A stretch of 64,000 nt of DNA, from NCBI GenBank assembly GCA_035610835.1, contig CM069457.1, positions 40,713,319 to 40,777,318 of the forward strand. Direction: 5' to 3'. The stretch comes from Ophiura sarsii. Its lineage: Eukaryota; Echinodermata; Ophiuroidea; Amphilepidida; Ophiuridae. Below the pieces are notes generated by a model that saw nothing but the letters and a program-made list of their open reading frames with translations, did not search any database and was not told the origin of the DNA. This document shows positions 12,452 to 25,066 of the stretch, one piece after another; positions within the stretch are counted from its first letter, which is position 1, and each line of letters starts with the position of its first letter. A program made the position numbers and the translations under genes.

Positions 12452-12809
12452 CAACCTGGTCTCTTTGTTAAACTGCACTATATATGCAGTTTACAATTCG
12501 TCTTAATCTGTAGGAATAGTGCAGTTTAAGATCCAGATTAGATTTATTCCGTTAGCGCCCTCAACGGAATAAATCTCAATAACACTGACAAAATAGTTTA
12601 AGAATGTTGGATATCCGATGTTTATTGTTTAAGAATGTAGGATATCCAATATTTATAGTTTAAGATTGTAGGATATCCAATATTAATAGTTTTAGTATGA
12701 GGGCGCTAACGGAATAAATCGAATCTGGTTCTTAAACTGCACTATACCTACAGATTAAGACGAATTGTAAACTGCATATATAGTGCAGTTTAACAAGGAG
12801 ACCAGGTTG
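12452..12809. mobile_element. Foldback element with ~110-bp arms and 7-bp target duplication
   Basis: The left arm starts CAACCTGGTCTC and the right arm ends GAGACCAGGTTG. The arms are inverted copies of about 110 bp with very few mismatches and include TTAAACTGCACTATATATGC and GATTTATTCCGTTAGCGCC. GTGTACG flanks both ends (12445-12451, 12810-12816), and A2 has a single GTGTACG at 27483-27489. The short centre holds three ~31-bp repeats around GGATATCCAATATT. Long arms plus a 7-bp duplication recall the Foldback/Galileo group of P-type elements, but family membership is an inference. Confidence 0.88.
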
Positions 12810-12816
12810 GTGTACG

Positions 12817-14439
12817 ATAACTTTACAGCTCAGAGATGTGTCAGCCGAGTCAGCCGAGTTTGCAGCAAGATGTACGAACCAAAAACCACTGTATATAGTT
12901 TCCCTTTTAAACAAGCACAGAAGACCTTTGGTCGAGATCTCGTGTTAATATGCCAGCAAAATACAGACACCAAATCATGATAAAAGCGAATCATAAGTAT
13001 TTTTTGTTCATCCTGATGCGATGATTAAAAAATAATTGCAGCTAAATATGTTAATGTACTATAATTCTTATGTGTATTTCTTCGTGTTAGGTATTTTTTT
13101 TGTCGGATTAAAGTTTCATGATTGTGTCACGTTTTATGTAAAAAGCCTGATTTTACTTGAGATCACATTATATACTTGGGTATGCATAGTGCGGCACGGA
13201 TACGCTGGAAATACTCTTTTTGTTTTGAATTAGGATCGAATGTTAACACTTAAAACTGGAGATATGCATCGACTTTTCGCACAGCAACCTTGACTTGGTA
13301 ATGTCAATAAATAAAATCTCACACAAATTGAACACTTTTTTATTCTCGCAAGCAATAGACTTGGACTTGAGGCAGAACATTACGCATGTGAAGCCCTTTG
13401 GGCGGTTCATCATTATGTCGAGGGTTGAACGCCAGAAGGCCGTAACTCAACTTTTGTGCAAAATGAGATTTTGGTACCAAAATAATCCATATAACCTTTA
13501 TTTTCAGAACCATAAAGAGATAACTCATAAGCACTCTTGAATTGACTAAAACTAGAGTAACAAGTTGGGTGCTACGGTATATTGTAATGATCCCCAAATA
13601 TTTGAAAGTTGATTATCTCAGAAGAGCATTTTTGAGTTACGGTCTTCTGGCGCTCAACACTCGATTTGCGGTAAGATTATAGATCAGTGTCTGTGGCACT
13701 CCAAGAACCGGTCAAATGTTTCTCCGTTGATCGTGTCCTATTTCATCTCAATTAAATCTGTTGCACACGTAAAGATTGCATGAGTTGCTACTCTGATGTA
13801 ACACAACAACAAACAGGGCTATCCGTTTGTGATTATTTTAAGATTATTGCGCATTTGTGTACTAGCGCAAGTTAATGGGAAAGTCGGCTGAGTTTCCGCG
13901 CCATGAAGTATTTGTTAGTACATTTATTTATTACGCTTTGCAATCATATCACCGTAAGGCAAATCATCTTGAATATCAACAAGAGCGTTAAAATGAGATT
14001 TTCAATTCACAGTTGAAGCGCGGTAACTAAAGACACCTCTTAATGTTGAGCGTTTCCAGCGAGGTAGCGCTTGATCCGAAACTACAGTTATGCTCTACAT
14101 ATTTCAAACTTTAGATTTACATGCAAGATGGAACGAGAGAAGAGACGCAAATATCCTCTGATATGGAAATTCGTCAGGACTTCCTTGATGTGAAATTCCT
14201 CATATGGTGTCAAGATTAATGCATACAGTCAAAGGTTGGGAGCAGCGATATCGACAATACATGGCTACCACATGTAAGAATATATTCTCAGAAGGTTGCA
14301 CCTTATAGCACCTGAATGGAAACATATGGCAGCTATTACATATAGTGTCTTTCACATCACGAGGTATCTAAACAAACAGATCATATCTGCAATAGCTGCT
14401 TTAAGTTACCTTTAGTGTTTACCAATTACTAAGTATACT
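12817..14439. other. Core stretch of the ancestral repeated locus, no gene seen
   Basis: No intact gene. This stretch contains the recurrent core ACTTTACAGCTCAGAGATG (12820-12838) and segments that recur in B1/B2, such as ATCTCACACAAAT at 13317, a TACTAGCGCAAGT block near 13861, and TTCCGCGCCATGAA near 13895. A2 (27490-29100) is colinear but visibly more diverged than the first 6 kb of the unit. A G-to-A change in A1 closes the 100-codon frame seen in A2 at 28710-29012. Confidence 0.55.
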
Positions 14440-15000
14440 ATACAGGGTGTCTCAGAATGATCTATACCAAAGTAATACGATTTTTGTTGGTATGAACTTT
14501 ATCGATATTGACCAAACTGTGTTCATATATATCTTGCGCAAACGCCCAGCATTCTTAGGAATATTAGATTTTGAAATCGGACGTTTCTAATGGAAAATAC
14601 ATATTGTTTTGTAACGATAGTAGATTTCAATTTTTTGTCGAAATGATCTATTATGAAAATCTATAAAGTCACTAACACTTTTAACTAAACATTAAATTAT
14701 TTTCTGAAATGTTATTCTTATTTATAACAATTGATTGGTGTGTGCATAGAAAACAAAGCTTTGACTGAATATGGCAGGATTTGTTAAGCTTGAATGGTTT
14801 TAACCTTCCTTTCTTTGGCGGGAATTTTGAATATAACTTACGAGGTGTGGGGTTAATTGTTTGAAATGCTGGTGGTGCTAGAGAGAATGATAATAGCTGT
14901 AAATATTAAGTATGTGAGCCAAAATATGAAAATACGTTTATCATCGATTTTCGATTATGTCTTGCCACAGCGGAACAAAAAGAGATATTTCAATGAAATT
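14440..15000 (-). mobile_element. Truncated copy of the 6842-7448 MITE family
   Basis: Begins CAGGGTGTCTCAGAATGATC after TA. Its following 200 bp resemble the inverse of 7200-7448 (TTGCGCAAAC, TTAGATTTTGAAATCGG, TTTTTTGTCGAAA). The block around 14950-15000 (TCTTGCCACAGCGG, AAAAAGAGATATTTC) resembles the inverse of 6960-7010. The far end is missing. In A2 only the first ~185 bp survive at 29107-29290. Confidence 0.65.
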
Positions 15001-15596
15001 AACTGCTGTTATATGCACGCGTATGTATCTTCCGTTATTCAACGCTCTTGTGTATACGCCAGCGCCTCGAAAAGGAGCGCGCGTTATATACTGCAACTAT
15101 AGTAGAATATACGCAGTTACGTCACTGTCTCGTGATGACCAAATAGACTTTAGAATGTAACTACCCGGATGTATTTGAATTGTTTAAAGTAAAAAGTAGG
15201 GAACTAGGCTGCTTCTTTGAATCCTAACAAACAATTCTGTGAAAGGAAATATTTCGAAAGATAGTTACGTTTCAAATAGGTATATGTATCGCAAACGATC
15301 AGTTATGCCTCAAATTAATAGTACAACATGAACATTTAATACTATCTCCTAAAATGTTCCTTCCGACGATATAATAATTTCATTTCAACCGCAAATGTTT
15401 ATGTATCGCAATTCGATCAGTTATGACTACAGCAGCACATGCGAATTGATACTAACTGCTATAATTTGATTTCAACCGCAAATTGATACAATGTTCCTAC
15501 ATGTACATCGTCGCGTCTTCAAGCGTCCTTGTCTCTTACTTAGCAACAAATAAACTGCAGACACACTCTCCAACCCCTAACATTATACCGGTAATC

Positions 15597-15927
15597 CAGA
15601 GAGGTTGCTTCAAGGTAATCCTAGCATGCAGTAGAAAAGCACTGTGCACTGAGATAATTCAACACCTGATTTCCATTGAAATGTACATAAATATCATGGT
15701 CCATTAGAGGAACTTATAATTGGGACTTTTCATATCTGTATCAATATATGAATTGGGAGTCTATTATTCAATACAATGATACCAAATAAGTTGAAAAGTC
15801 TCAATGATAAGTTCCTCTAATGGACCATGATGTTTCTGTACATTTCAATGCAAATCAGGTGTTAAACTGTCTCAATCATCACAGTGCACAGAGCGTTTCT
15901 ACTGCATGTTGGGATTACATTGAAGCA
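15597..15927. mobile_element. MULE-like foldback MITE with 9-bp target duplication, A1 copy
   Basis: The two halves are inverted copies of about 160 bp, including CATGGTCCATTAGAGGAACTT against AGTTCCTCTAATGGACCATG, separated by a short loop around 15745-15790. CCGGTAATC flanks both ends (15588-15596, 15928-15936). Seven bases of the right terminus present in A2 (ACCTCTG) are missing here. A2 carries the intact copy at 29542-29874. Confidence 0.85.
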
Positions 15928-16362
15928 CCGGTAATCTATGAGGATTATGGATGAAGGCCAATGTATGTATAAGCCTTTATTAATGTCTGATATAAAATCA
16001 TGTGAAATATATGATGGCGGTTCGCTAATATCCTGACTAAGGTAACTTCACAGCTCGCAGATTAGTCGCACTTTACGTAAATACTCACATGTGTTTTTAT
16101 CTCTAAGGAATCGGGTCTAGCTTCATCTCAATGAAATATTTCCCACATGTTGATGATTACATTAGCCCCTTTTAAACGGTACTCTGAAAAATAACACCAT
16201 CATCTCTATATTTATGCTGAGACAATGAATAATGGAAAAGGCTCCAAGTCGGAGTTTTCAGTATGATTCTCTCACACCGAATCCATTCTGAATTTCGTTT
16301 GACATTATTTGAGCAAAGCACATGAATCAGAAGTCATGTTAACGTCGTCAACAGAAAATCGA

Positions 16363-16613
16363 GATCTTTTTAGGTTTTCCATAGTCCGTGTTCCCAAATA
16401 TGAAGGAAAAGTGTTTGCTTTCCATATCACAAGTTCCATGTATGAACGTGAACATAGCGTAGGTTTCCCGTATCCCGTGTTGCCACGTATGATTTACTCG
16501 TGTATGAAAGTGAACATAACAATAGTTAGGCCTACCCTGTGTTCCCGTGTATATAAATTAACGTAACGTTGGTTTCCAATATCCCGTGTTTCCGTGCAGA
16601 CATAACTTGTGTA
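16363..16613 (-). repeat. Degenerate 47-bp minisatellite, reverse orientation (A2)
   Basis: Second copy of the 85-335 block, identical or nearly so, with TATCCCGTGTT motifs that match the minus strand of the forward arrays. Confidence 0.75.
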
Positions 16614-17136
16614 TATGTGTTGTGAGGAATAAATAAATGAATTTAGAAAATATATAAAAATAACAATCTGATTTTTTTTTAAAAATACAAACAGAACTAA
16701 AAGACATTATCGTTTGCCAATTGAAGACTTCAAAACACACATAGGAAGGGATGATTAATTGACTAATTGACCTTGTGTTGAATGGTACATGCCCAGTGTT
16801 AATGTCAATGTCAAGGTTATCCACCTTTCATCATCATCATCCTTCGGCTGCAAAGCAGGCAACCACAAGTTTTCTCATTATCTGTCGATCTTGAATCTTG
16901 CCTTCATTGTCCCCCTATGTTGTATATAGGTTAAATATAGGTTAAATATGATGTGCATTCACGACCAGGTCTCCTTCGGCCCTGTGTTGGTATGTAGATG
17001 GCATACTTTCTATATAGCAAGCTCTTCATCAGGGAGACGGAGGATATGTCCGAAGAATCTCAGCTGCAGACTCCTTATTACACGGTCGTGTCATAAATGG
17101 TGGTATTTGAAACATGATCCATGCGTTTGATGTTAA

Positions 17137-17392
17137 CACTTTCCACGCGGCACGCAGCTGCAGACGACATTCCAAAATTTCACAAAATTTCACAAAATGT
17201 TTCAAAAATGTCAAAATTGTTAGATTTCATAACCATATTGGGAATCACCGTGGGAAATGCATTGAAATAAGTACAACCATGCTAAGTATTGGTTCAGTAA
17301 TCCTTGAGATAGACTTTGAAAATTGTGAAGAGTTTTTGAAAAATCTGTTTTGTAAATGGGTAAACTAAACTAATATAACCGCGTGAAAAGTG
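17137..17392 (+). mobile_element. TTAA-flanked MITE (family M1), A2 copy 1
   Basis: Orthologous to the copy at 860-1115 and at the same place in the unit. TTAA lies at 17133-17136 and 17393-17396. Only a few substitutions separate the two copies, so the insertion predates the A duplication. Confidence 0.88.
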
Positions 17393-18282
17393 TTAATCAT
17401 TATCCTGTAGCAAGAGGTAGCAGAGGCATTAATTTTGCTCTCCATATCTTTTGTTGCAATCCACCTTTACATATCCATAAATATGTGAATAATGAAGCAA
17501 TATATTCTCAGTTGACAACGTGATTTGTTTTTTATTTTGCATTGCGTTAGTGACACCATATGGAATTGTTTTGAACATTTGCCATTTAATTAATTTCAGA
17601 TATTGGTCATAGACAGATGGGATTAGAACTACGATCTGACATCACTATTGTGATGGAAGAAACTGAGTGTTGCCAGATGATAAATTTAAATATAATATGA
17701 CAGTATTGTAAAATCCCTTCCGTATTCATTTCGTTGTGTATGCATTACATGCTTTTATAACAATTTGGATATAACGACGTTAAAACTAATTACCTACTAG
17801 AAATTTACTGAAAGTATCTGTGGCGCCATGCGCATATATGTCAAAGCCGTTACTAATAATTGGAGCGTAACAACACGGGTTGTATTATGGCAAAACGTGA
17901 TCACCTTGGATGATAAATGATAATTTCGATGTAACTCCCAATTACTCTTGCCCCTATGTCAATAACAAATATTTAAAAAACAAATTAATAATAGGATAAA
18001 GGAATCAAATATGATAGTCATCTCAATTTGACAGCAATGACCACCTGTTTCTGGCTGTCGGAGAACACGTGCCGTTATCTGCCCTTGATCCAATATTATG
18101 AATGAAAATATTAAAAAAGCATTAGGTGATGATGTGTTCATATTGCAAATCCAATATTTTCAAAATTATCAATTTAACCCTAACTCACTAAGCGTGTTTT
18201 TGACAATTAAACAGTCAGGGGAGAAAAATTGGTCAATTATTTTGGTTTTTTATTTTTTTGTTTTTTGGAGGAGATCACTCTT

Positions 18283-18360
18283 CGTCCGCGCCGGTGATTG
18301 AACCCGGGCCGCTGGCATCGAAGGTGGATACTTAATTGATTGCGCTAACCGGATAGCTCG
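18283..18360 (-). repeat. tRNA-like sequence / SINE head (A2)
   Basis: Copy of the A1 sequence at 2003-2080 with the same A-box-like and B-box-like motifs on the minus strand. It is duplicated with the unit rather than independently inserted. Confidence 0.55.
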
Positions 18361-19134
18361 AAAAAGTTAACTTTTACGAAACTTATTTGATAGCTCGCCG
18401 GATCGTACCACTAAATAGACCAGGTGAAGCACGCGGTACAGTAGCTATTCGCTGTGGCCATTTGTTGCCTCTGGAAAGGTTAGGGTTATTTGACGAAATC
18501 CATGACAAGTGTTCAAAGACCTATTTTCACTACGCGCGAACGTCATTATTCATTCTCGGCAATGTAATGTTATTCATCTCGTCACAAACTACAGTTTGAT
18601 TAAATCCTTGACATGAACACAGCGTTTGGCCAAAATCTCGCCAGTTTAGAAGTTATTGAACTATAGAAAAGTATGAACAAAACCTTCACACTAAAAAGAT
18701 GAAATACGTTTCGAACGCCAATGTTTAAATACTATTCTATTTTTATTGTTATCAATGGCTGTCAAGGAACAATGTTACTATCATTCGTCTCATGCTTTAA
18801 ACTCACTGTACATAATTGCTTACTTAATGATTTGATTACTGAGCCGTAATGGGAACCCTAATTGGTAACATGAATCTTAATTTATTTTTAAGGTAGAGGT
18901 AAATAACACGGTAAAGCGATCAGAACCCTCTTTTACGGATTGTCCTCTCCGGTAAAGTCGGTCAAGTCGCGCATTTTAAAGCCAATATTGTTTGAAAATT
19001 GTGGTAAACTTAAAATTTTGTTGAAAATTAAAGAAAAAGATCAGGAATTAGAAGTAAACAAATTGAGTGATTGGCCTTGGGCCCGAAGAACAGAATTTTC
19101 CCTAGAGATAAATTAGAACTTAGCTACCCTCATA

Positions 19135-19280
19135 CCCGTTTAGACACTTTTCAGTGAGTTGGAATCGTGTTTAAGTTAAACAAACTTCGATAATTGCGTT
19201 TAGTTAAACTATGTGTTTAAAGTAAAAGTTAAACGAGTGTCTAGCTTAAAAACGTGCTTACATACATACGAGAATACGGG
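19135..19280. repeat. Partial family D element with empty mariner site
   Basis: Carries CGTTTAGTTAAACTATG, GTGTCTAGCTTAAAA and the outer end CGAGAATACGGGC of family D. Position 19263-19264 is the single TA that is duplicated around the 1371-bp mariner-like insertion in A1. Confidence 0.75.
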
Positions 19281-20318
19281 CTTATAAGTCACCGTGATCA
19301 GAGCAAAAGTATTTTAAATCGTTTATCATATTGGTCGTCAGTGCCTCCCAGTTTATATTTCCTTTAGTCTGTGCTTCTCGGCATTGAGCAGTGTCGCTAG
19401 CGTCTCATCGTAGTGTTTGACCTCATTCAGTCTTGAGGATTCAAGAAGCCTATAAAACCTAATACAAACAAATCCGTCTTGGTTCTATAGAAAAAACAGA
19501 CGCACGCTCTCTCCATCTTAATTTTACCATGATATTTACTTGCATAGCGAATGATACACGCGTCATAAGTTGTCCAAATATCCCCCAGCGTCGAATGGAT
19601 ATATGCTGTAAGACCATCGAAATGCCTTCAGGCATTGCAATAAAATACTTGTATTCTAACGGTCAAGTATACGAAACACCTATAAAATACAATGTTCGAA
19701 TAAGGAGAAGAATAATCCGATAATAATAGGGGCAAGGATTGTGTTCTATGAGTGGGTGAAGGTAGAATTACTATCAAAACGATATAAATCTTTGCTAGAG
19801 ATGTTTTCGCTAGGCCGTTATGTCAAGTGCGTTTAGCGGAATTCTTATTGCAAATTTGAACGGTTGTAATATAAAGTCTTGGTCATCTACCACACTCTTA
19901 AGTTTTAAATGTTATCATCTGAAAGTAATGACGTCACAGGAAGTTCAACGCTTTCTGGTACAACCGGACCAGAGGCAATACACTTTTGAATAAGACATCC
20001 TTGAAAACTGTCGACTAAAGTAGTAGTATTAAAAGGATAGAATTGAAGGGATATCTCATAAGCTAGATTTCGGCTCACGTTGAAGTGATAGACTATTGTA
20101 GACCAATGCAATCGAACTATGATACCGCACATGTTTGTGTTCATGGTTTATGCGCACTGGCCTATATCAAATGTCGCGAAATATCACATGAATGATAGCC
20201 TACATTCGTGATCCTTACTTACATGGAGGATGATCCATAAATACTTCAATCACATAATCGAACCTTGTTTACGACGTATATCTGACAAAATGTGTACGCT
20301 ATTACCCCTATTCCTCCC

Positions 20319-20336
20319 GGGGGGGGGGGGGGGGGG
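20319..20336 (+). repeat. G18 homopolymer
   Basis: Eighteen consecutive G follow TTCCTCCC. The A1 counterpart at 5419-5425 has seven. Length is prone to slippage and to assembly error. Confidence 0.9.
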
Positions 20337-21774
20337 AATCAATTATTTAAAAAAACCGCCTACACTAGTTTTACATTTAAAGGTGGGTGATTGATTTGAG
20401 TCCAATTTTCGCATGACATTTGTACCTGCAGGTGCACAACATATATGGTATTATCCAAATATACAGAGAACAAGAATGCAAGTAAATTACTCCATATTTC
20501 ACAACAGTCTGTTTCGCCCAATGGCTCCCCAGGTGAATGAGAGACTTATACTACAGAAAAAGTATTAGGCATAAAAAGAGATATAGATGGGTGCACTCAA
20601 AGCAAAGTGTTACATGATAAGATCAATGTTAAGTGTACATACTACCAAAGTCAACTGAGTGTAACAGACAAGTATATTGATAAATTCACTCAAGAGGGAA
20701 GTCATGACAAAGCATAATACATACAATCAAAAACACAGAGTATATCTCTAGTATTTATCAAGATAGAAGCAAAACTCCCTTTTAATTATCAACATTGAGG
20801 TGAAGTATACCACTGTTGGGCCTTAAATCACTACTTTTTTTGTAACATCTAAGCATAACATCCTATATATCCGGTTTAATGATAGATATATAATCTTTCT
20901 TGTGATACAAAAATCTAAAGTTTAATGGGCGAGAAGTGAATTTGATTGGGTCACACATGTATACAAATTCCCATGCGCAACTACAGTACTCAGTAGAAAC
21001 CCACTCAATATGAGAGCCGTTTTAAAATTCCTACATTTGAAGATAGTGGATCCCGCATTTGTTTATCACTAGCACTCTGTATTGAACGGTGTCTGTGTTT
21101 GTATATAAATTGTGTTAATATTGAAAACAGTTTTTTTAATATTTTGCGTGGCATGATAATAGCCATACTATAGTTTGATCAGCTCCAAATTGACGAAGCC
21201 TTCTTACAGTAGCGAATGAATACAGAAGAACGCTAGCGCGCATGAAGACGCCAACACACTGTGCATCATATGCGCGACGCGTGCGTGCATCCAAAACCGC
21301 GTGCTTGTGGCCATAATTGCGCGAGTACGCCTGGATTACTTTATCGTGCGGAGAGTTAAGAACCGAATAATTCTCGCCAATTTGGAACTGATTAAACTAT
21401 AGGTCAGAATTAGATTTGCTATTGGTTTATTGACCGGTTTATTGACCAATAAATAGGTCTCTATACTACTATGGAAATGAAAGTGAGTCACATCAGGTGG
21501 TGCGTTAATCATTCATATCTACATTTTAGTGAAAATTATTGCAATATATTGTTGCGACGATTGCTATCTGTTGTTATAAATAACATACACAAGTTGTCAA
21601 TAAATTAAAAGAACCTCTTAATATCTGCGGTAGAATTAATTGCAATGTAAAACATGTTTTTTACGGAATTATTTTGGTATCAAACAGTATCCTTTTAAGG
21701 ATTTCTCACATATTATGAGTTGCTTGCAATTTGTATATGCACACAATGTATTGCTACTTGTATTGACAATTATC

Positions 21775-22806
21775 CTACCATTGAGACGATTCTCGTGTTC
21801 CTATTGGATAAGCGCCTAAATTTAGTGACTAGATATATTCCGTTTCCGACCCCCGTATCCGGTCAGTAAGGAACTACGCATGCGTTGTAGTATGGTTGCT
21901 ACGCCGACGTGAAGATCGTCGGATTGTTTATCAACAATATGGCGTTTCTTGACGCAGCTGACTGCATCTGAACTTGCTCGGGTATTAGGTGACTACTACT
22001 TTACAGAATCATTTGTTCGTTATTAGGTGAGGTTGGGTATTAGGTGAGGTTGGGTCGGATACGGATTATATCTAGTCTCGGAATCTGTATCGGGACTCGG
22101 GCTGCGCCTTCGTCCCGATACAGAATCCTCGGCTAGATATAATCCGTATCCGACCCATTCTCATATAATAACTAATAGTATACAGGATGTATACAGAACT
22201 TCTACACCCTGTATATACACCCTGTATACAGGGTGTATACAGGGTGTATACAGGGTGTAGCAGTCTCTACACTTTATGTTGTCAAAAACAACAATTATGT
22301 GTGCAAGAATATTGATGTTCAATCGAACTATTAATATGAAATATTATTTGACACGTGCAATTATGGATCATTGATCTTAATTTTCTTAATTTGTAACTCA
22401 TTGAACCATCTACAGTGAGTTCGAAGTAAACTTTTTTTATTTGCATGCATCTAATTTGTGGATTATTTTACCTGATTTGTGCCAGAATTAAATGGATTAC
22501 CAAACTTATCTTTGCTATTGACTGATAGATTATTTTCTATGCTTATAATTATTGTAAGGTATTGAAACGTAAACCATGTTTTTTACTGGTCTATATAATG
22601 TAAATCCTATTGTACAAACCAGTAAATGACATGGTTTACGCAAATTATGCTAGTGTTCTTATTTTTCATCGGATTGATCTTATATTTTTATGATATCATA
22701 ATAATAAGTTGGACTTTACATTGAGACTAAATTGGTCATGGTCCAATGAATATAACAAGTATTTCCGTCATGAAAAAAGGTCCTGTTTTTAGATACACCC
22801 TGTATA
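21775..22806. mobile_element. A2-specific insertion cluster of nested TIR elements
   Basis: Replaces the site occupied by 7480-8536 in A1. It contains a long hairpin at 22052-22156, several tandem TATACAGGGTG ends at 22184-22262, a second hairpin near 22571-22641 (GTAAACCATG against CATGGTTTAC), and a closing end TACACCCTGTATA at 22795-22806. The alignment with A1 resumes at TAGGTCTCTTTACC. It is probably two or more mariner-type elements inserted into each other. No coding region is seen. Confidence 0.7.
22052..22156. repeat. Long hairpin
   Basis: GGGTCGGATACGGATTATAT at the left is matched inverted by ATATAATCCGTATCCGACCC at the right, and inside these TGTATCGGGAC pairs with GTCCCGATACA. 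The central loop is GC-rich around CTCGGGCTGCG. This is likely the termini or subterminal part of a foldback element. Confidence 0.85.
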
Positions 22807-23442
22807 GGTCTCTTTACCTCTATAAAATAAAAAGGTCAATCATCGTTCATCACACATAACTGATAATCATTACCCTGGAAATTTCAGAGATGAAGTAGTC
22901 AAATGCCATCATAGTTATTGTAATTAATCAATGGTTAATAAACATTGATATGGACAATAGTCAATTAATCTGGATACTGCTAAAAGCCAAGAAATTAGTT
23001 TGAGATTTTTGTTGTTGAAAAGGTTTGAACGGTTGATTTTTTTCTCTCCAAAATGCTCAAAATGTTTGAAAATTCTTACAATGTATACCACCACCGACAT
23101 ACCGACCTATCCTACCCGGGCGAACTATCCGCCTATAGAGCAAGGTTGTTTCTGTCAACTTCTACCATACTGTTGAACTAAATAAAGAAACATGTTACCA
23201 ATTAGGGTTGCCATTATGGCTCAGTAATCAAGTAAATTAGTCGAAATTACCTAGATTGTGTTCGAATCATATGATGAATGATAGTAACGTTACTCGTTGA
23301 CAGCCATTGATTAAAATAACTATACAATAATAGAAATAAGTGGGAGTGTGGGAGGCGTATCTCCGGCTTAATTACTACTGAGTGTTTCTGTAAATATCCC
23401 GTTCCAGGTCAAAAGGAATTTCGCACCCGGATTACTGAAGAG

Positions 23443-23789
23443 CAGGGATAGCACTGGATCAAAAATGTGAGAGGTCCCATGACATTTTTATGGACCCCGT
23501 AGGACTCAAAAACACAAATTTAAGGGGTCCCCCCCAAGAAATTGAGGGGTCCTGAAGTTTGGGTATTTAATTTTTTTACGGGCAGTTTTAATGAATTTAT
23601 ATTGTGAGCAAAGGATGGATATGTAATTTACAGAATTTCTTAAGGTTTCCATTTCCATACATCGTCAAATTTAAGGGGTCCCTTCAATTTTGATCGGGAC
23701 CCGCAAGTCTTTCCAATTTGAAACCTGACGCGTCACTATTAGAAAGTGAGAGGTCTAGGACGCGCAGACGCGTCAGAATGCGACCCCTG
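23443..23789. mobile_element. hAT-like MITE with 8-bp target duplication
   Basis: CTGAAGAG lies directly on both sides (23435-23442, 23790-23797), and A1 has it once at 9167-9174 with no insertion, so the 347 bp is a clean insertion. Ends CAGGGATAGCA and, inverted, CAGGGGTCGCA are short imperfect inverted repeats of hAT type. The interior repeats GGGTCC-containing motifs and encodes nothing recognisable. Confidence 0.93.
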
Positions 23790-23878
23790 CTGAAGAGCGG
23801 TTCAAATATCTCTGTATTACGATGTTTTAAACAAATTCCAGTTGGGTTCAAAATGGCATTCTCTATAATAATGATCTC

Positions 23879-24780
23879 ATGGATGCAGAGAGAGGTTTCT
23901 ACTCTTTAAATGCACTTAGGAAATATAGTAATCTTAGAACTAACTTTCTTGAGTATCACGGGCTCACACGTGCTATTATTGAGGTTTTTAGAAGTGTGTT
24001 TTTGAATGCCAATGTTAAACCGGTTGCCAACCCATTTATTCCTATAAACATTGATATTCTCTTTAAAGACAAAAATGGTTGTAGGCGTATCTATAAAATC
24101 CTTCTACCCAATTTCAATAATAAAGCCAAGCCAAAATGGTCGCAAAAACTTCAGCACATCGATGATTATAAATGGAATATAATCTGCAGCGCGCCATTTA
24201 AATGTACTGGGGAGATATCAAACTAATCAGGTCATTATCATTATCTTTCTGTAATCAGGTCCAGGAAACCATTTATCATATATTCTGTATGTATTTTTTC
24301 CGGGAGGGGGGGGGGGGTACTTTCGCCAAAATCGTACATGGATGTCCCTGCCGGACTTCGAACATTTGACTTTCTCTATACCTATTTTCGGACCTATTTC
24401 TCACCCATCAAATTACCAATTTTGTTAGAAAATCACCCAATTTTGCACAAATTGGGTGATTTTTACCAAAAAATGCCTCAAATTACACCCAAGTTATGCC
24501 AATTGTGCCCTTTGGTCTGTGATGAAAACACCCCATCACTATACCAATTTTTGAAAAGCGTTCCAAAGCGTCTCAATAAGTACCATAACACTGAAAAACA
24601 CCTTTTTTGGAAAAATCTTTTTATTTTTGTATAATTACCAGTGTTGGTTTGTAACATCTAGTTTACTCTTTGATGTAACTCAAATAGTTATCTACACTCA
24701 TCATGTAGACTATTGCATTTGTAATCATGTATTACCTAAAAGATAAAAACTTTCAAAAAGAGAAGAATAAAAAAAAATCA
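23879..24780 (+). pseudogene. LINE ORF2 C-terminal remnant (L1/Tx1-like), A2 copy
   Basis: The frame 23879-24226 reads GFYSLNALRKYSNLRTNFLEYHG and later KPKWSQKLQHIDDYKWNIIC, APFKCTG. This fits the region between the reverse transcriptase core and the C-terminal zinc-finger-like region of a LINE ORF2. The next part continues in another frame at about 24250: CNQVQETIYHIFCMY matches the Cys...ETixHlF segment of that region. The conserved stretch between them is missing, so there is an internal deletion with a frame change. An unrelated segment with a G-run (24302-24560) follows, then the shared C-terminus NKYHNTEKHLF and an A-rich 3' end. The polymerase core is absent, so the element is inactive. 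Confidence 0.78.
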
Positions 24781-25066
24781 GAACAAAAAATCTCTGTATT
24801 AGAACCGCGTGTTAATGTAGGGTCAATATTTAAATAATGCTTACTATTTTAAACAAGATAAAGTATTGAAGAATGCACGCTTATAGGCGCGCTAGGTCAA
24901 GCGTAAGATAACCTTGCTTTTAAATACCGGTTTCCTAATGTTTATGACATATAATCAACTGAAGCTGTAATATAAAACAAATATTGAATGTTTATGAGTG
25001 CAATGGTAAGAATATTTTCATTCGGTGAAAGATGAAACGTACTATTATGTGTTGTTTGTATAATCC

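Larger units (their letters stand above)
1..16278. repeat. Tandem segmental duplication unit A1
   Basis: The sequence from position 1 recurs nearly base for base from 16279, and colinear similarity continues to about 30233, so this is the first visible unit of a tandem duplication. It is about 2.3 kb longer than its partner, mainly through insertions at 2986-4356, 6842-7448, 7480-8536, 11736-11860 and 12452-12809 that the partner lacks. No intact gene is apparent. The content is MITEs, a 47-bp minisatellite, a LINE remnant and dispersed modules. By eye, the first ~6.5 kb is much more similar to the partner than the last ~4 kb. The left boundary may lie outside the window. Confidence 0.95.
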
